DNA of 36,642 bases. Source: CAVQOB01 sp963714325 (GTDB lineage: Bacteria; Pseudomonadota; Alphaproteobacteria; Rhizobiales; Hyphomicrobiaceae). Below, piece by piece: positions 15,724 to 22,939 of this stretch (positions within the stretch are counted from its first letter, which is position 1; each line of letters starts with the position of its first letter). Where the stretch lies: the NCBI GenBank assembly GCA_963714325.1, contig CAVQOB010000029.1:1-36642 (forward strand), given 5' to 3'. A program made the translations under genes and the position numbers. The notes below the pieces were generated by a model. The model made no database searches, had not been told where the DNA came from, and worked only from the letters and a program-made list of their open reading frames with translations.

Positions 15724-16481
15724 CAGTGCCGTGCCTTTCCGATATGTGCGCGCAGTTCGTGCACGATATCCTGGAACGGCTGCGTATAGGTGACGTCAAG
15801 ATCGCGCGGCCGCGGCAGCGGGATTGTCTCCGCCTTGACGATTTTTCCCGGCCGATCCGACATCACGTAGACCGTATCGGCAAGGAACGTCGCCTCGCGC
15901 AGATCGTGCGTCACCAGCATGACAGTCACGCCGCGCGCCTGCTGGATATCGCGCAGCACGCACCACAGCTCCTCGCGCGTGAACGCGTCGAGCGCCCCGA
16001 ACGGCTCATCCAGCATCAGGATTTCGGGTTCGTGAATGAGCGCCCGGCAGATCGACGCCCGCTGCTGCATGCCGCCCGACAACTGCCAGGGGAACTTGTC
16101 TGTGAATCCCTTGAGCCCCACCTGATGCAATAGCGCCTCGGCCTTAGCCTTGTATTCGGCCCGGTGCCGCTTGATGCGGCCGCGATGCGGTTGCACGATT
16201 TCCAGCGGCAGCAGCACATTGTCGATCGCCGTCCGCCACGGCAGCAGGTTCGACGACTGAAACGCCATGCCGACCGACTTCAGCGGCGACGTCACCGGCT
16301 GGCCATCAACCTCGACCGTCCCAGCCGACGCCATGTGCAATCCGCTGATCAGCTTCATCAGCGAGGATTTACCGCATCCCGACGGCCCGACGACGGCGAT
16401 GAACTCGCCCTTCTTGATCGTCAGCGACACCTGATCGATGGCCTGCACGGCATTGCGCCCGCGGCCATAGTGCATCGTCAC
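15723..16481 (-). CDS. ABC transporter ATP-binding protein (SsuB/TauB-type)
   Basis: The cytoplasmic ATPase of the importer shows Walker A GPSGCGKSS near residue 33, Q-loop GMAFQSSNLLPWR, signature LSGGMQQRASI, Walker B ILMLDEPFGALD and the switch histidine in MLVTHDLRE. The only standard start that fits is GTG at 16481, giving 252 residues. That start skips the family's first beta-strand: the frame stays open upstream and encodes TDLVRLAGV, but has no ATG, GTG or TTG before a stop near 16610. The true N-terminus may therefore be altered by a substitution or base error. The gene is coupled to the permease by a TGATG overlap and lies downstream of the binding-protein gene. Confidence 0.88.
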   Translation of the reverse strand: MTMHYGRGRNAVQAIDQVSLTIKKGEFIAVVGPSGCGKSSLMKLISGLHMASAGTVEVDGQPVTSPLKSVGMAFQSSNLLPWRTAIDNVLLPLEIVQPHRGRIKRHRAEYKAKAEALLHQVGLKGFTDKFPWQLSGGMQQRASICRALIHEPEILMLDEPFGALDAFTREELWCVLRDIQQARGVTVMLVTHDLREATFLADTVYVMSDRPGKIVKAETIPLPRPRDLDVTYTQPFQDIVHELRAHIGKARH

Positions 16482-16607
16482 GCCGGCAAGGCGGACAAGA
16501 TCGGTTTGGACGCAGCAGTCAGCCAGATCAGCATTCCCCAGCGCAGGCGTCGAAACGTCGGCGAAACGCCTGCAGCATCGCGACGGTCGGCGCGCTGCAG
16601 GCGGTGA

Positions 16608-17678
16608 CTATCGAGCGCTCGTCCGACCCCGGGGGGAGGGATCGACGCGTCGGTCACTGCTTACTTCGCCATCCGCTTGTCTTTCGCCGGCAGATACTGC
16701 GCGTCGAACACGTCTGTCGGCTTTCGGCTTGTTGGCATAGTTGAACGTCAGCGCGATCTGATCGATCGACCGCGTCAGACGCGCCATATCGACCGCGCCG
16801 AGCCCATTCGCTTCGACTTCCTTGGTCACGATGTTGCGCTCGAGCGCCATCTTCAGACGCTGCAGCTCGGTCGCCTCGGCAACGATCTGGTTGCGCGTCA
16901 TCAGCGACTTGATCGCCGTCTCCGGCGATTTGATCGTCTCCTGGATGCCGCGCAGCGTCGCGCGCACGAACCCAGCAACCGCCTTCGGATTCTCCGCCGC
17001 GAACTTCGGATGCACCATCAGCGCATTGCCATACACTTCGACGCCAAGGTCGCGCATCATCAGGAACACGATGTCGTCGTCCGCAACGCCGTTGGTCTTC
17101 AAGTTGAAGAACGACGAGAAATAGAACCCCGTCACCGCATCGACCTTGCCCTGCGCCAGCATCGGCTCGCGCACAGGGAAGCCGATGTTCTCGATCTTCA
17201 CCTTCGAGACGTCGATATTGTTCGCCTTGGCGAAGATCGGCCACACCGAGAACGAGGCGTCAGCCGCCGGCGCGCCAAGGATCTTGCCCTCGAGATCCTT
17301 CGGCGTCTTGATGCCGGCCTTCTTCAGCGTGATGATCGAGTTCGGCGGCGAGTCGTAGACCATCGCCACGGCCTTGACCGCCGCATTCTCCTTCTTGTCG
17401 CGGAATTTGATCAGCGCGCTGATATCGGCGAAGGCAAAATCATAGACGCCGCTCGCGACGCGATTGACGCTGTCGACCGAGCCGTTGCCGGGGTCGATCG
17501 TGACCTCGAGGCCTTCCTCTTTGTAAAAGCCCTTGTCGAGCGCCACGAAATATGGCGTCGCCGGGCCTTCGAATTTCCAATCCAGCGTGAATTTGACTTT
17601 GGTCTGCGCGTCAGCGCCGCTAAGTCCAACGACGACGCCAGCCGCAATCGCAGCCGCGCGCAAAATCATCTTCGCCAT
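16608..17678 (-). CDS. NMT1/THI5-like ABC substrate-binding protein, 3' frameshift
   Basis: This is the periplasmic binding protein of the importer operon. A signal peptide is visible (MILRAAAIAAGVVVGLSGADAQ), followed by VKFTLDWKFEGPATPYFVAL, KGFYKEEGLEV and the SVDSVNRVASGVYDFAFAD segment typical of NMT1/THI5-like proteins. I use the ATG at 17678 because GGGAGGGA then has suitable spacing; 17681 is the alternative. Near 16715 one extra base seems to shift the frame: the other frame continues as VFDAQYLPAKDKRMAK and stops at 16661, which looks like the natural C-terminus. As written, the ORF instead ends at 16608 with a basic, unrelated tail. Either a recent mutation or an assembly error is possible; the rest of the protein is intact. 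Ligand unknown. Confidence 0.85.
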   Translation of the reverse strand: MAKMILRAAAIAAGVVVGLSGADAQTKVKFTLDWKFEGPATPYFVALDKGFYKEEGLEVTIDPGNGSVDSVNRVASGVYDFAFADISALIKFRDKKENAAVKAVAMVYDSPPNSIITLKKAGIKTPKDLEGKILGAPAADASFSVWPIFAKANNIDVSKVKIENIGFPVREPMLAQGKVDAVTGFYFSSFFNLKTNGVADDDIVFLMMRDLGVEVYGNALMVHPKFAAENPKAVAGFVRATLRGIQETIKSPETAIKSLMTRNQIVAEATELQRLKMALERNIVTKEVEANGLGAVDMARLTRSIDQIALTFNYANKPKADRRVRRAVSAGERQADGEVSSDRRVDPSPRGRTSAR

Positions 17679-17708
17679 CATTCCCTCCCAGGTCGATTGG
17701 TCGCCCGC

Positions 17709-17729
17709 GGCCATGCAATCTGCATGGCC
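17709..17729 (-). promoter_or_regulatory. Inverted repeat in leader of ABC importer operon
   Basis: GGCCATGCA (17709-17717) and TGCATGGCC (17721-17729) form a perfect 9-bp inverted repeat with a 3-base spacer, about 30 bases before the binding-protein start codon. It could be a regulator's operator or a leader hairpin. No riboswitch consensus is recognisable around it. Confidence 0.4.
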
Positions 17730-17851
17730 GGGGCCATCCTGAATTGCATGACGCCGCCACAATCGCAAGCTGCCAGTTGCCGTTGTTCAGAGGCAAACAC
17801 TGCCTCCAAAACCCGCAAGTCCGCGCGGCGGCTTGCACCAATTCGAGACAC

Positions 17852-17883
17852 AAAAAAAGGGCCGCCGAAGCGACCCTTTTCTT
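17852..17883 (-). terminator. Intrinsic terminator after the winged-helix ORF
   Basis: On the minus strand AAAAGGG, GCG, a TTCG loop, CGC and CCCTTTTTTT form a stem with one internal mismatch, followed by seven Ts. It begins 20 bases after the stop of the 17901-18218 gene. The plus strand also ends in four Ts, so it may work in both directions. Confidence 0.8.
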
Positions 17884-17900
17884 GAGACTTAGTCGGTCCC

Positions 17901-18218
17901 TTAAGCTGCCCTGTAGGCCGGCAACTTCTTATCCTCCAAGACCTTCAGTTCGGACTTCAGTGCAACACCGAAGTACCGAACGCGGCCGCCGATTTTCTTC
18001 TTGTCGCAGAGTTTACCGAACTCTCGACCGAAGCTTGGAAGGGCAAGGGCACTTTTCCCCTGCTCTTCACACCAGCGGCAGTAGTCTTCGTAGACGTCAA
18101 GCGACACAACATCACTTTCTTTGTCATAGACGACCCGTTCTTTCATGAAACGCTGAACGTCATTGTCAGGAACGCCGATCGGCAGCGGCCAACGCGAACC
18201 ATTGTCGTTGGCTTCCAC
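17901..18218 (-). CDS. Small winged-helix-like ORF, probable C-terminus of upstream gene
   Basis: This frame encodes 105 residues from a GTG at 18218. The segment VQRFMKERV, then VSLDVYEDYCRWCEEQGK, LALPSFGREFGKLC and RVRYFGVALKS resembles the winged-helix domain at the C-terminus of phage/plasmid primases, a DNA-binding fold. The frame overlaps the end of the membrane-protein gene (18143-19147) by 76 bases in another phase, and the first residues (EANDNGSRWPLP) read like a linker rather than a protein start. I think the two ORFs are one gene interrupted by a small indel near 18220-18260. Translational coupling of two separate genes is the alternative. The terminator at 17852-17883 follows. 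Fold assignment is by pattern only, with no alignment made. Confidence 0.6.
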   Translation of the reverse strand: MEANDNGSRWPLPIGVPDNDVQRFMKERVVYDKESDVVSLDVYEDYCRWCEEQGKSALALPSFGREFGKLCDKKKIGGRVRYFGVALKSELKVLEDKKLPAYRAA

Positions 18219-19147
18219 CCGACCACGCTCCGACGTGCACTGTCAGCAAGGGCCGGCTTCGCAACGGCGACGAGCTCTTCTGGCTCTTCGTCCGCATCGA
18301 GATTGGCTGGCTCTGCCTTCATTTTCACGCGACGAACTGACGGCGCAACTTCGTCATACAGGCGCCAAGTCGCAAAGGCGACGTACATGCCAAATCCAGA
18401 CCCGACCTCAAGCAACACGGCGACGAAGATCGTCAGTGCCGTCTGCATGTCCTCGACCTTCATGCTCGGGAAGAAGATTCCCGCGAGCTTGGTCAGGACT
18501 GCCGCTTGAGGGTCAGCCTCGGTTGAGGCACTCGTACCCTTGACACTGGCAAGTTTTGCGTTGATATCCGCAATTCTTGCTTCGAACTTGCCCGCTTGAT
18601 CGGCGGACGCCAGTTCAGACCCTAGAGCATGAAACTTCTGACAGAAGTCTCGGTAGGACTTGGAAGCAACCTCGGTGCAACCCTTGGTGCCAGTCCACGC
18701 TCTTTGGTTCTTCAAGCCGTCGATCTCGCCCTGCACGGTTTGTGCCGGCCGGTGCTGCGGGATCCAACCCATCTGGTCCTGGGCCCGCTTGAGATCCGCC
18801 CGCAGGTCCTTATAGGAAGCTGCGTCGACAGAACGCTGTCCCGTTGTATCAAAACGGTTGAGCGCGGCATGGCCGAGTGCCGACGTCAGGGAGTACCCCG
18901 TGACGACGATCCAGACCACCGCCGATGCGGCCGCCTGGGACCACATCTTGTTGCGGATTGCGGCAAAAAAGAAGAACGGCACCAGCGCTTTGAAGCAATC
19001 TGCGGCAGCCGACGCGGCCCCGTAGATTTGCCCATCCATCTCGGTTTTGCCGAGACTATACCCAAAACGCCAGTTCATGGCAGCTGAAACGGCCAACAGC
19101 ACACCGGCTGATAGGACGCCCATTACCCCTAGAGCATGTCGTATCAT
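18143..19147 (-). CDS. Four-helix membrane protein, function unknown
   Basis: The 334-residue protein starts at the ATG at 19147, preceded by GGAGAGAGCA. Three hydrophobic segments lie near residues 5-27, 40-62 and 65-90, then a polar, coiled region of about 140 residues (YKDLRADLKRAQDQMGW, FEARIADINAKLASV), then a fourth helix (ALTIFVAVLLEVGSGFGMYV) and an acidic tail (NLDADEEPEELVAV). The last 30 or so residues (after ALADSARRS) look like out-of-frame reading, because the winged-helix-like ORF overlaps them. I do not recognise a named family, though membrane proteins with the opening NWRFGYSLGKTEMDGQIYGA pattern occur in Rhizobiales. If joined to the downstream ORF, it would be a membrane-anchored DNA-binding protein. 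Confidence is high that the region codes, low for function. Confidence 0.7.
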   Translation of the reverse strand: MIRHALGVMGVLSAGVLLAVSAAMNWRFGYSLGKTEMDGQIYGAASAAADCFKALVPFFFFAAIRNKMWSQAAASAVVWIVVTGYSLTSALGHAALNRFDTTGQRSVDAASYKDLRADLKRAQDQMGWIPQHRPAQTVQGEIDGLKNQRAWTGTKGCTEVASKSYRDFCQKFHALGSELASADQAGKFEARIADINAKLASVKGTSASTEADPQAAVLTKLAGIFFPSMKVEDMQTALTIFVAVLLEVGSGFGMYVAFATWRLYDEVAPSVRRVKMKAEPANLDADEEPEELVAVAKPALADSARRSVVGWKPTTMVRVGRCRSAFLTMTFSVS

Positions 19148-19174
19148 TGCTCTCTCCATTGTGAGACCGAGCAC

Positions 19175-20220
19175 GCAGGAACAATGTGAACGCGAAACAG
19201 GCCTCAGTCTCTATTGCGGTCAAGTTTGCGATTGAGGGGTGACCTTGCGGTCTCGGCGGACTCTGACAACGCATCAGCAATGCAGTTTTTCATTCCAACA
19301 GGAATGAAGCCATCTGTCCCTTCCACTCTCGGTTCCCAAGCCGGTTTAATGGAAGGTCGATCGGCATCGGCATTGAAGCGATGCAGCAGTACCGAGATGC
19401 TTGCGTGTTCCTAGAGGTTTTGCACAATGGGTCTCGCCGCTCGAGAGTCCTGTTATGCACAGTCTATGAACACGTGGCGGAACATGCGACGCGAACAGGC
19501 GAATAGCCCCTCAGTTGCGGACGCTACTTGATTCTTTTCCGATTTGGTAATCTTTTCAGGTTGGTAGGTCGGCAGCGTGGAGATTATCAAAAAATGGCGC
19601 GCCAGGCGCGCGCGGCAGATGTCGTAATGTCCACATCCAACACCGCTCAAGTCGTCCACAGGTCATGCACCGGCCTTCACGAAAACAATCAACATGTAGT
19701 GGATGGGTTATGGCAAACCACGAGATCCAGCGTCTCTCGTCGATGCTTTGACTGCAATAGGCACTGCCGTTGGCATCCGAGGAGGACCGTGGGAAGGTTA
19801 GTCTGTTCCCGCTGGAGAGGGGGACCCGGGGCCGCGCCTCAGGTTCTGAGCCCTAGACAGGGCTCGGCAGAGCAGGAGTTCAATTTCCGGTTCGAACTGA
19901 GCACATAGCCGCCGAAAGGCCGGAATCTAGGGAGTTGGCAACGCCGATTGCCCGGCAATTTGCGAATTTGTTTCGCGCTTCATCGCGGGTCGTGGCGGCG
20001 ATGCCTTAAAAGATTAAGAATACGATAAAATTGTGAGTACAAAGCTTTACTGTGTCGGGTTTAGCCGCGTAAGAGAGTGCTGGCGAAGGCGATGCCTGTG
20101 GAAATGCGCTTTCGATTGGTCGACGGAAGGCTTCGTGCCACGCCGCCGACCGGTCCCTAGCAGACTTCGATCCCCTGCAGACTTGCAGACTAGATTTACG
20201 AGAATACCGGAGCACCCCAA
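19175..20220. other. About 1 kb without a credible gene
   Basis: Only short ORFs with random-looking composition occur on either strand. The sequence is AT-richer than the neighbouring genes and contains a palindromic GGCGCGCC cluster near 19597. A GGTTCGAAC match near 19889 recalls a tRNA T-loop, but no stems form around it. The promoter of the 20221 gene presumably lies in the AT-rich part near 20008-20045. The stretch may be a worn-out remnant of transferred DNA. Confidence 0.4.
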
Positions 20221-21423
20221 ATGAGTAAAATTGCTGGATTGGCGCTGATCGTGGCGGGGGTTGCCGCCGGAGCTTACGTCCTGCCAACATCGGACAATCC
20301 GGTTGCTCAAGACGCGCAGTTGAGTGCCGTCGGAACCGTGCAGTCATCGATCGGCACCACACCATACACGTCAAAAGTTGCGACGCAGGCTGCACCAATC
20401 ATTGCACCGCAGCCGATCCCGGTATCTCGCAGCGAACTTGCAAAACCGGGCGTGCTCCAGCTTCCGGAAGTACCGCAGAAAACCGCGATCGAGACCGCTA
20501 CGATCGCTCCAGTCGCGGCCAAGCCGCTGGAAGCGCTGATGCCCGTGCCCGTGGCGCGCAAGCTGGCATCAGCAAAACCGACGGACGAAGCGGCGCGGCA
20601 GCAATTGACACGCGACATCCAATCCGAGTTAAAGCGTATCGGCTGCTTCGATGGCGAGGCCAACGGCGAGTGGACGTCGGCGACGAAGAAGGGCATGAAG
20701 GCCTTCATCGAACGCATCAATGCAACGTTGCCGATCGAAGAACCAGACCACATTCTCAAGACGCTGGTTCAAGGACATCCCGGCAGCGCCTGCGGCAAGA
20801 CATGCCCAGCCGGTCAGAGTTTGAACGGCGACCGTTGCGTACCCAGTGCAATCCTTGCTCAGCAGCAGGTCGGCAAACGCCGCGTCCCGTCGAGCCGCGA
20901 GACGGCAGCTGTTCAGCGTTCGGCTCAACCCAAAGCGACGTCGCAGTGGGAAACGACAGTCACAGCCATGGCGCCGTTGCCAATCCCAACCCCCCGAGCC
21001 CAGGAGCGGCAGGAGCCATTGGCTGGCCGCATGGCGCTCGCTGGCCCGAACACCGAGGCGACAGCTCCCGCAATCACATGGTCGCCAAGACCAGCGCTCC
21101 GCGTTGAGACCATCGAAAAGCAAAGCGAGCCGACGACCGCCGCCGACCGCGGCCCACGGTCAACCAAGATCGCAGCGTTGCCGAAGCTGAAAGACGAGGA
21201 CGACGACGACCTGAACAATAAGCCGGCGGCGAAAGCGGAACCCCGTGCAGCGAGTTGTCCGAATGCCCTTGCGCCGTCGTCCGCGCCGACGCCACCGCGG
21301 CCATCGCGCGTCGTTGTTTATTCGCCTCCACGGCAAACATATTCGGCCCCATCCCCAGCTCGTCGCGAACGCTCGACGTTCAACGTCAGCATCTTCCAGA
21401 GATTGGCACGCGAAGGCCGCTAA
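20221..21423 (+). CDS. Peptidoglycan-binding-like membrane-anchored protein
   Basis: The 400-residue protein starts with a hydrophobic segment (residues 5-20, AGLALIVAGVAAGAYVL), likely a signal anchor. A proline/alanine-rich stretch follows to about residue 120. Residues about 128-215 form a compact domain: LTRDIQSELKRIGCFDGEAN with EWTSATKKGMKAF resembles the peptidoglycan-binding domain 1 helix pattern, followed by a cysteine-rich CGKTCPAGQSLNGDRCVP motif. The remainder is low-complexity and ends in a basic tail. This domain pair occurs in Rhizobiales proteins, some also carrying a caspase-like domain. GGAG lies upstream of the ATG. A strong terminator follows at 21462-21490, so it is probably transcribed alone. 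Peptidoglycan binding is inferred from the domain only. Confidence 0.8.
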   Translation: MSKIAGLALIVAGVAAGAYVLPTSDNPVAQDAQLSAVGTVQSSIGTTPYTSKVATQAAPIIAPQPIPVSRSELAKPGVLQLPEVPQKTAIETATIAPVAAKPLEALMPVPVARKLASAKPTDEAARQQLTRDIQSELKRIGCFDGEANGEWTSATKKGMKAFIERINATLPIEEPDHILKTLVQGHPGSACGKTCPAGQSLNGDRCVPSAILAQQQVGKRRVPSSRETAAVQRSAQPKATSQWETTVTAMAPLPIPTPRAQERQEPLAGRMALAGPNTEATAPAITWSPRPALRVETIEKQSEPTTAADRGPRSTKIAALPKLKDEDDDDLNNKPAAKAEPRAASCPNALAPSSAPTPPRPSRVVVYSPPRQTYSAPSPARRERSTFNVSIFQRLAREGR

Positions 21424-21461
21424 CGGTCGTAACGACGCCAGGACATCTGCGGCAGTCAAAC

Positions 21462-21490
21462 AAACCCCGGAACCCAGTTCCGGGGTTTTT
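21462..21490 (+). terminator. Intrinsic terminator after the 20221 gene
   Basis: A perfect 12-bp stem (AAACCCCGGAAC at 21462-21473 with GTTCCGGGGTTT at 21477-21488) has a 3-base loop and a run of five Ts ending at 21490. It lies 38 bases after the stop codon. It may also help end the convergent flavin-reductase-like gene, though the minus-strand T-tract is weak. Confidence 0.9.
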
Positions 21491-21522
21491 GCAATGGGCG
21501 CGCTGTTCGACACGCGCCAATC

Positions 21523-22164
21523 CTACGTCGGCTTGCTTGTCCTGGCTCGGGCGTCTTCTGCGGTCGGTCGCTCGATCGTGAAAATCGTATCCGGGCGCAC
21601 GACGCTATAGTCCATGTACCCGAGCCGCGCGATCGGCATCATGCCGGCCGTGTCGACCCGGCCGTCCTTGATGAATCGATCGTCGATGTAAATCCCAACG
21701 ATCAACCCGATCACCAGATGATAATTCTGCTGATAGCGACCAGCACCCGGCAGTGCGATCGTCTGGAAATGACGGCATTCCAGCGCTGCAGGACTCTCCT
21801 TTACGCGCGGCGGTTTGACGTAAAGGGATGGCGCAGCCGTCAGCCCGGCGAGCGGAAACTCGTCCTCGCCATAGGGTACCGGTGCCGACGTCGTGTTCAT
21901 CTGGTCGCGGAGTTCGTAGGTTGCCAGAGAGCACGTGAACTCACCAATTTCCTCGATATTGCGCAGATTATCTTTCAAGCCGGCCGAGCCGAACACCACG
22001 TACCCTGGCTTTTCCCCGACTCCGTTGAAGAAACTATACGGCGCGAGATTGACGAGACCGGATTTTGAGATCGTCGAAATCCAGCCGATCGGCCGCGGCA
22101 CCAGCAGTGCCTTCAACGGATCGTGCGGCAGTCCATGCCGGTTCTCGATGGCGTCATAGTGCAT
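21523..22164 (-). CDS. Flavin reductase-like (FMN-binding split barrel) protein
   Basis: The 213-residue protein shows the flavin reductase-like split-barrel pattern: LLVPRPIGWISTISKSGLVN at the N-terminus, then NLAPYSFFNGVGEKPGYVVF, NIEEIGEFTCSLAT and a C-terminal barrel with HLVIGLIVGIYIDD and PIARLGYMDYSVV. These proteins bind FMN and typically reduce flavin for a partner oxygenase or act in small-molecule metabolism. The ATG at 22164 has AGGATGATCAC upstream. The gene follows the nitroreductase gene on the same strand with a 58-base gap, so the two flavoproteins may be cotranscribed. The partner or substrate is unknown. Confidence 0.87.
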   Translation of the reverse strand: MHYDAIENRHGLPHDPLKALLVPRPIGWISTISKSGLVNLAPYSFFNGVGEKPGYVVFGSAGLKDNLRNIEEIGEFTCSLATYELRDQMNTTSAPVPYGEDEFPLAGLTAAPSLYVKPPRVKESPAALECRHFQTIALPGAGRYQQNYHLVIGLIVGIYIDDRFIKDGRVDTAGMMPIARLGYMDYSVVRPDTIFTIERPTAEDARARTSKPT

Positions 22165-22222
22165 GTGATCATCCTGACTTGGCGTCGGTCGTGGTCGAAC
22201 TACTCTCAGTCGTCACTCTGAC

Positions 22223-22798
22223 CTATCCTTGCCAGCGCGTGACCACCTGGGTCAGCGCTGGGCGCTCGCGATCGGTCGGGATCTCCTGGGCGCGTCCGAC
22301 ATAAACGAATCCGGCGATCCGTTCGTTTTCGGCGAGCCCCATGGCAGCTTTGACGCGCGGACTGTAGGCGTACCAGCCCGTCAACCAGTTCGTCGCAAAT
22401 CCAAGCGCATTGGCAGCCAGACAAAGATTAAAGCAAGCAGCACCTGCCGATAAAACCTGCTCCCACTCCGGTGCCCCCGGCGTCACCACCACGCGCGAGA
22501 TCACGCCGATCACCAGCGGAGCATCCTGGAACCGCCGTCGCTCTGTTTCGAGGCGCATGGCGCTGGGCGGCTCTTTCTCTTCGGCAACACACGCAGCCGC
22601 GAGCACATCGCCAAACCGGACGCGAGAGTCACCCTCGAAAACGACAAAACGCCAGGGCGTCAGCTTTTTATGGTCCGGCACGCGCGCAGCCACCGTGAGT
22701 ATTCGGTCGATTTCGGTGGCCGTCGGCCCCGGACCGCTCATCAACATGGGCTTCACCGACCGCCGGCGTGCCAGAAACTCAAGGACATCAATCGTCAT
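22223..22798 (-). CDS. Nitroreductase family protein
   Basis: This is a 191-residue FMN-dependent nitroreductase-fold oxidoreductase. The N-terminal FLARRRSVKPM carries the arginine/serine FMN-binding pattern, followed by ILTVAARVPDHKKLTPWRFV (phosphate and substrate region). The C-terminal part has LAANALGFATNWLTGW and RIAGFVYVGRA, matching the small single-domain YdjA/RutE-like group. The start at 22798 (MTIDVLEFLARRRS) has GGAG seven bases upstream and is better than the frame's earlier ATG at 22828. It reads towards the flavin-reductase-like gene and is divergent from the vWA gene. The physiological substrate is unknown. Confidence 0.9.
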   Translation of the reverse strand: MTIDVLEFLARRRSVKPMLMSGPGPTATEIDRILTVAARVPDHKKLTPWRFVVFEGDSRVRFGDVLAAACVAEEKEPPSAMRLETERRRFQDAPLVIGVISRVVVTPGAPEWEQVLSAGAACFNLCLAANALGFATNWLTGWYAYSPRVKAAMGLAENERIAGFVYVGRAQEIPTDRERPALTQVVTRWQG

Positions 22799-22939
22799 GC
22801 GATACTCCGGATCCAAGCGGTCATCCATTTGGCATCATTCAAGATGCAGTTTATCCGATCAAGCACTCGCTAATCCAACTCGGTTACGACTACAATGGAA
22901 AATGGACTGGGATGAAGACCACGAGCTCTCATTAATATC

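Noticed and set aside
17678..17760. TPP or other riboswitch before the NMT1/THI5-like gene
   Set aside because: The THI-box consensus is absent; only a simple 9-bp inverted repeat is visible.
16677..17885. A 402-codon ORF opposite the importer binding protein
   Set aside because: Antisense shadow with arginine/aspartate-rich sequence and no recognisable motif.
19870..19910. Possible tRNA end (GGTTCGAAC)
   Set aside because: Flanking bases do not form a T-stem or acceptor stem on either strand.
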